A stretch of 5,167 nucleotides of DNA from Thermoproteota archaeon (GTDB lineage: Archaea; Korarchaeota; Korarchaeia; B14-G2). The position numbers and the translations under genes were made by a program. The notes under the pieces were generated by a model. That model worked only from the letters and a program-made list of their open reading frames with translations. It ran no database searches and was not told where the DNA came from. Location: the NCBI GenBank assembly GCA_003661385.1, contig QMWA01000131.1, positions 1-5,167 on the forward strand, read 5' to 3'. Below, piece by piece: positions 4,867 through 5,167 of this stretch (its first letter is position 1; each line of letters starts with the position of its first letter).

Positions 4867-4955
4867 CTACAGCCCTAGATAGGCACAACCTCCGAAGACA
4901 TAACCCTGCTGACATTTGGGAGAAATAGCCGGCTGAGCTGAAACAGTCTTACCTA

Positions 4956-4970
4956 GGAAAACTTTTTAAC
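4956..4970 (+). promoter_or_regulatory. Leaderless-type archaeal promoter (BRE/TATA) for the methyltransferase gene
   Basis: GGAAAA (about 4957-4961, BRE-like) directly precedes CTTTTTAAC (4962-4970, TATA box). The TATA centre at about 4966 is 27 nt before the ATG at 4993, so transcription is expected to begin at the start codon. There is no Shine-Dalgarno motif in the intervening sequence. This is the clearest promoter in the window. The rest of the 126-nt spacer (4867-4992) shows only a short palindrome, AGCCGGCT at 4927-4934. Confidence 0.75.
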
Positions 4971-4992
4971 TGCGGAGCCCTCACAAGTATTC

Positions 4993-5167
4993 ATGGAGAG
5001 ATGCTGCTATTGCGGAAAACCCTTCGCAGAATTCTACGATAGCATATGGGAAGGAGACCCATATGCTGAAAAATACTATCAAATCGTCAACAGGTTTATA
5101 GAGAAGTACAACCCTACTGCTAGGAAAATTCTAGAGCTAGCTGTTGGAACAGGAAACGTAATAGGCA
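4993..5167 (+). CDS. Class I SAM-dependent methyltransferase, N-terminal 58 residues, continues past the right edge
   Basis: The frame starts at ATG 4993 behind a leaderless-type promoter and remains open to the last base. The visible part reads FAEFYDSIWEGDPYAEKYYQ, the helical lead-in usual in UbiE/Methyltransf_25-type enzymes (FYD-x-IW). It ends in ILELAVGTGNVIG at residues 46-58, the motif I glycine-rich loop that binds S-adenosylmethionine. The usual Cys of LxLGCGTG-type loops is Val here. An unusual N-terminal Cys cluster (CCYCGK, residues 4-9) precedes the domain and could be half of a zinc site completed elsewhere, or a redox or metal ligand. The substrate cannot be told because the C-terminal part is missing. 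The gene looks transcriptionally independent of its neighbours. Confidence 0.85.
   Translation, partial: MERCCYCGKPFAEFYDSIWEGDPYAEKYYQIVNRFIEKYNPTARKILELAVGTGNVIG

Noticed and set aside
4590-4928. Plus-strand 112-codon frame overlapping the glycine-rich membrane protein
   Set aside because: Its Ser/Arg/His-rich translation is the +2 reading of repeated CTAGCA/GGAGC codons. The frame at 4513-4866 has the correctly spaced promoter and coherent membrane helices.
4920-4950. Similarity of GCTGAAACAG near 4937 to the same word near 51
   Set aside because: This is a ten-base match with no extension on either side, in unrelated contexts (intergenic versus coding), and is compatible with chance.

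Overview
The window most likely comes from a hyperthermophilic archaeon of the Thermoproteota (Crenarchaeota) type. The evidence is TATA/BRE-like promoters placed 26-27 nt upstream of start codons (leaderless transcripts), Arg codons that are mostly AGG/AGA, frequent CTA/CTC/ATA codons, archaeal class III (type IV pilin) signal sequences, and GGAGG/GGTGG Shine-Dalgarno motifs inside a tightly packed operon. No gene here pins the genus, so the placement is an inference.

Layout. About 80% of the window (4215 down to 1, minus strand) is one co-directional cluster of six genes whose products all begin with a membrane or export signal. In transcription order they are: a pilin-like protein (4215-3814); a second pilin-like protein that is its diverged paralogue (3715-3323); a small acidic signal-anchored protein (3255-2827); a pseudopilin-like protein with four cysteines (2827-2021); a 525-residue secreted protein with Thr/Pro linkers and a very basic C-terminal domain (2024-447); and a further secreted protein that runs off the left edge (445-1). 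The first two junctions carry 98-nt and 67-nt spacers with inverted repeats. The last three are translationally coupled (TGATG, ATGA, TAG-C-ATG). Neither an assembly ATPase nor a polytopic platform protein is visible, so the genes look like structural components of a surface filament or cell-envelope assembly. That function is inferred from architecture only, because none of the four downstream proteins is a family I recognise.

The interval 4216-4512 separates this cluster from rightward genes. It holds an AT-rich palindrome just ahead of the pilin gene, a nested inverted repeat at 4399-4452 that could fold into one long hairpin, and a leaderless-type promoter for the next gene. To the right lie a 117-residue glycine-rich multi-spanning membrane protein (4513-4866, resembling DUF5518-type proteins), a second leaderless-type promoter (4956-4970), and the start of a class I SAM-dependent methyltransferase (4993 onwards, cut by the window edge). 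I saw no rRNA, tRNA, CRISPR array, transposase or phage gene.
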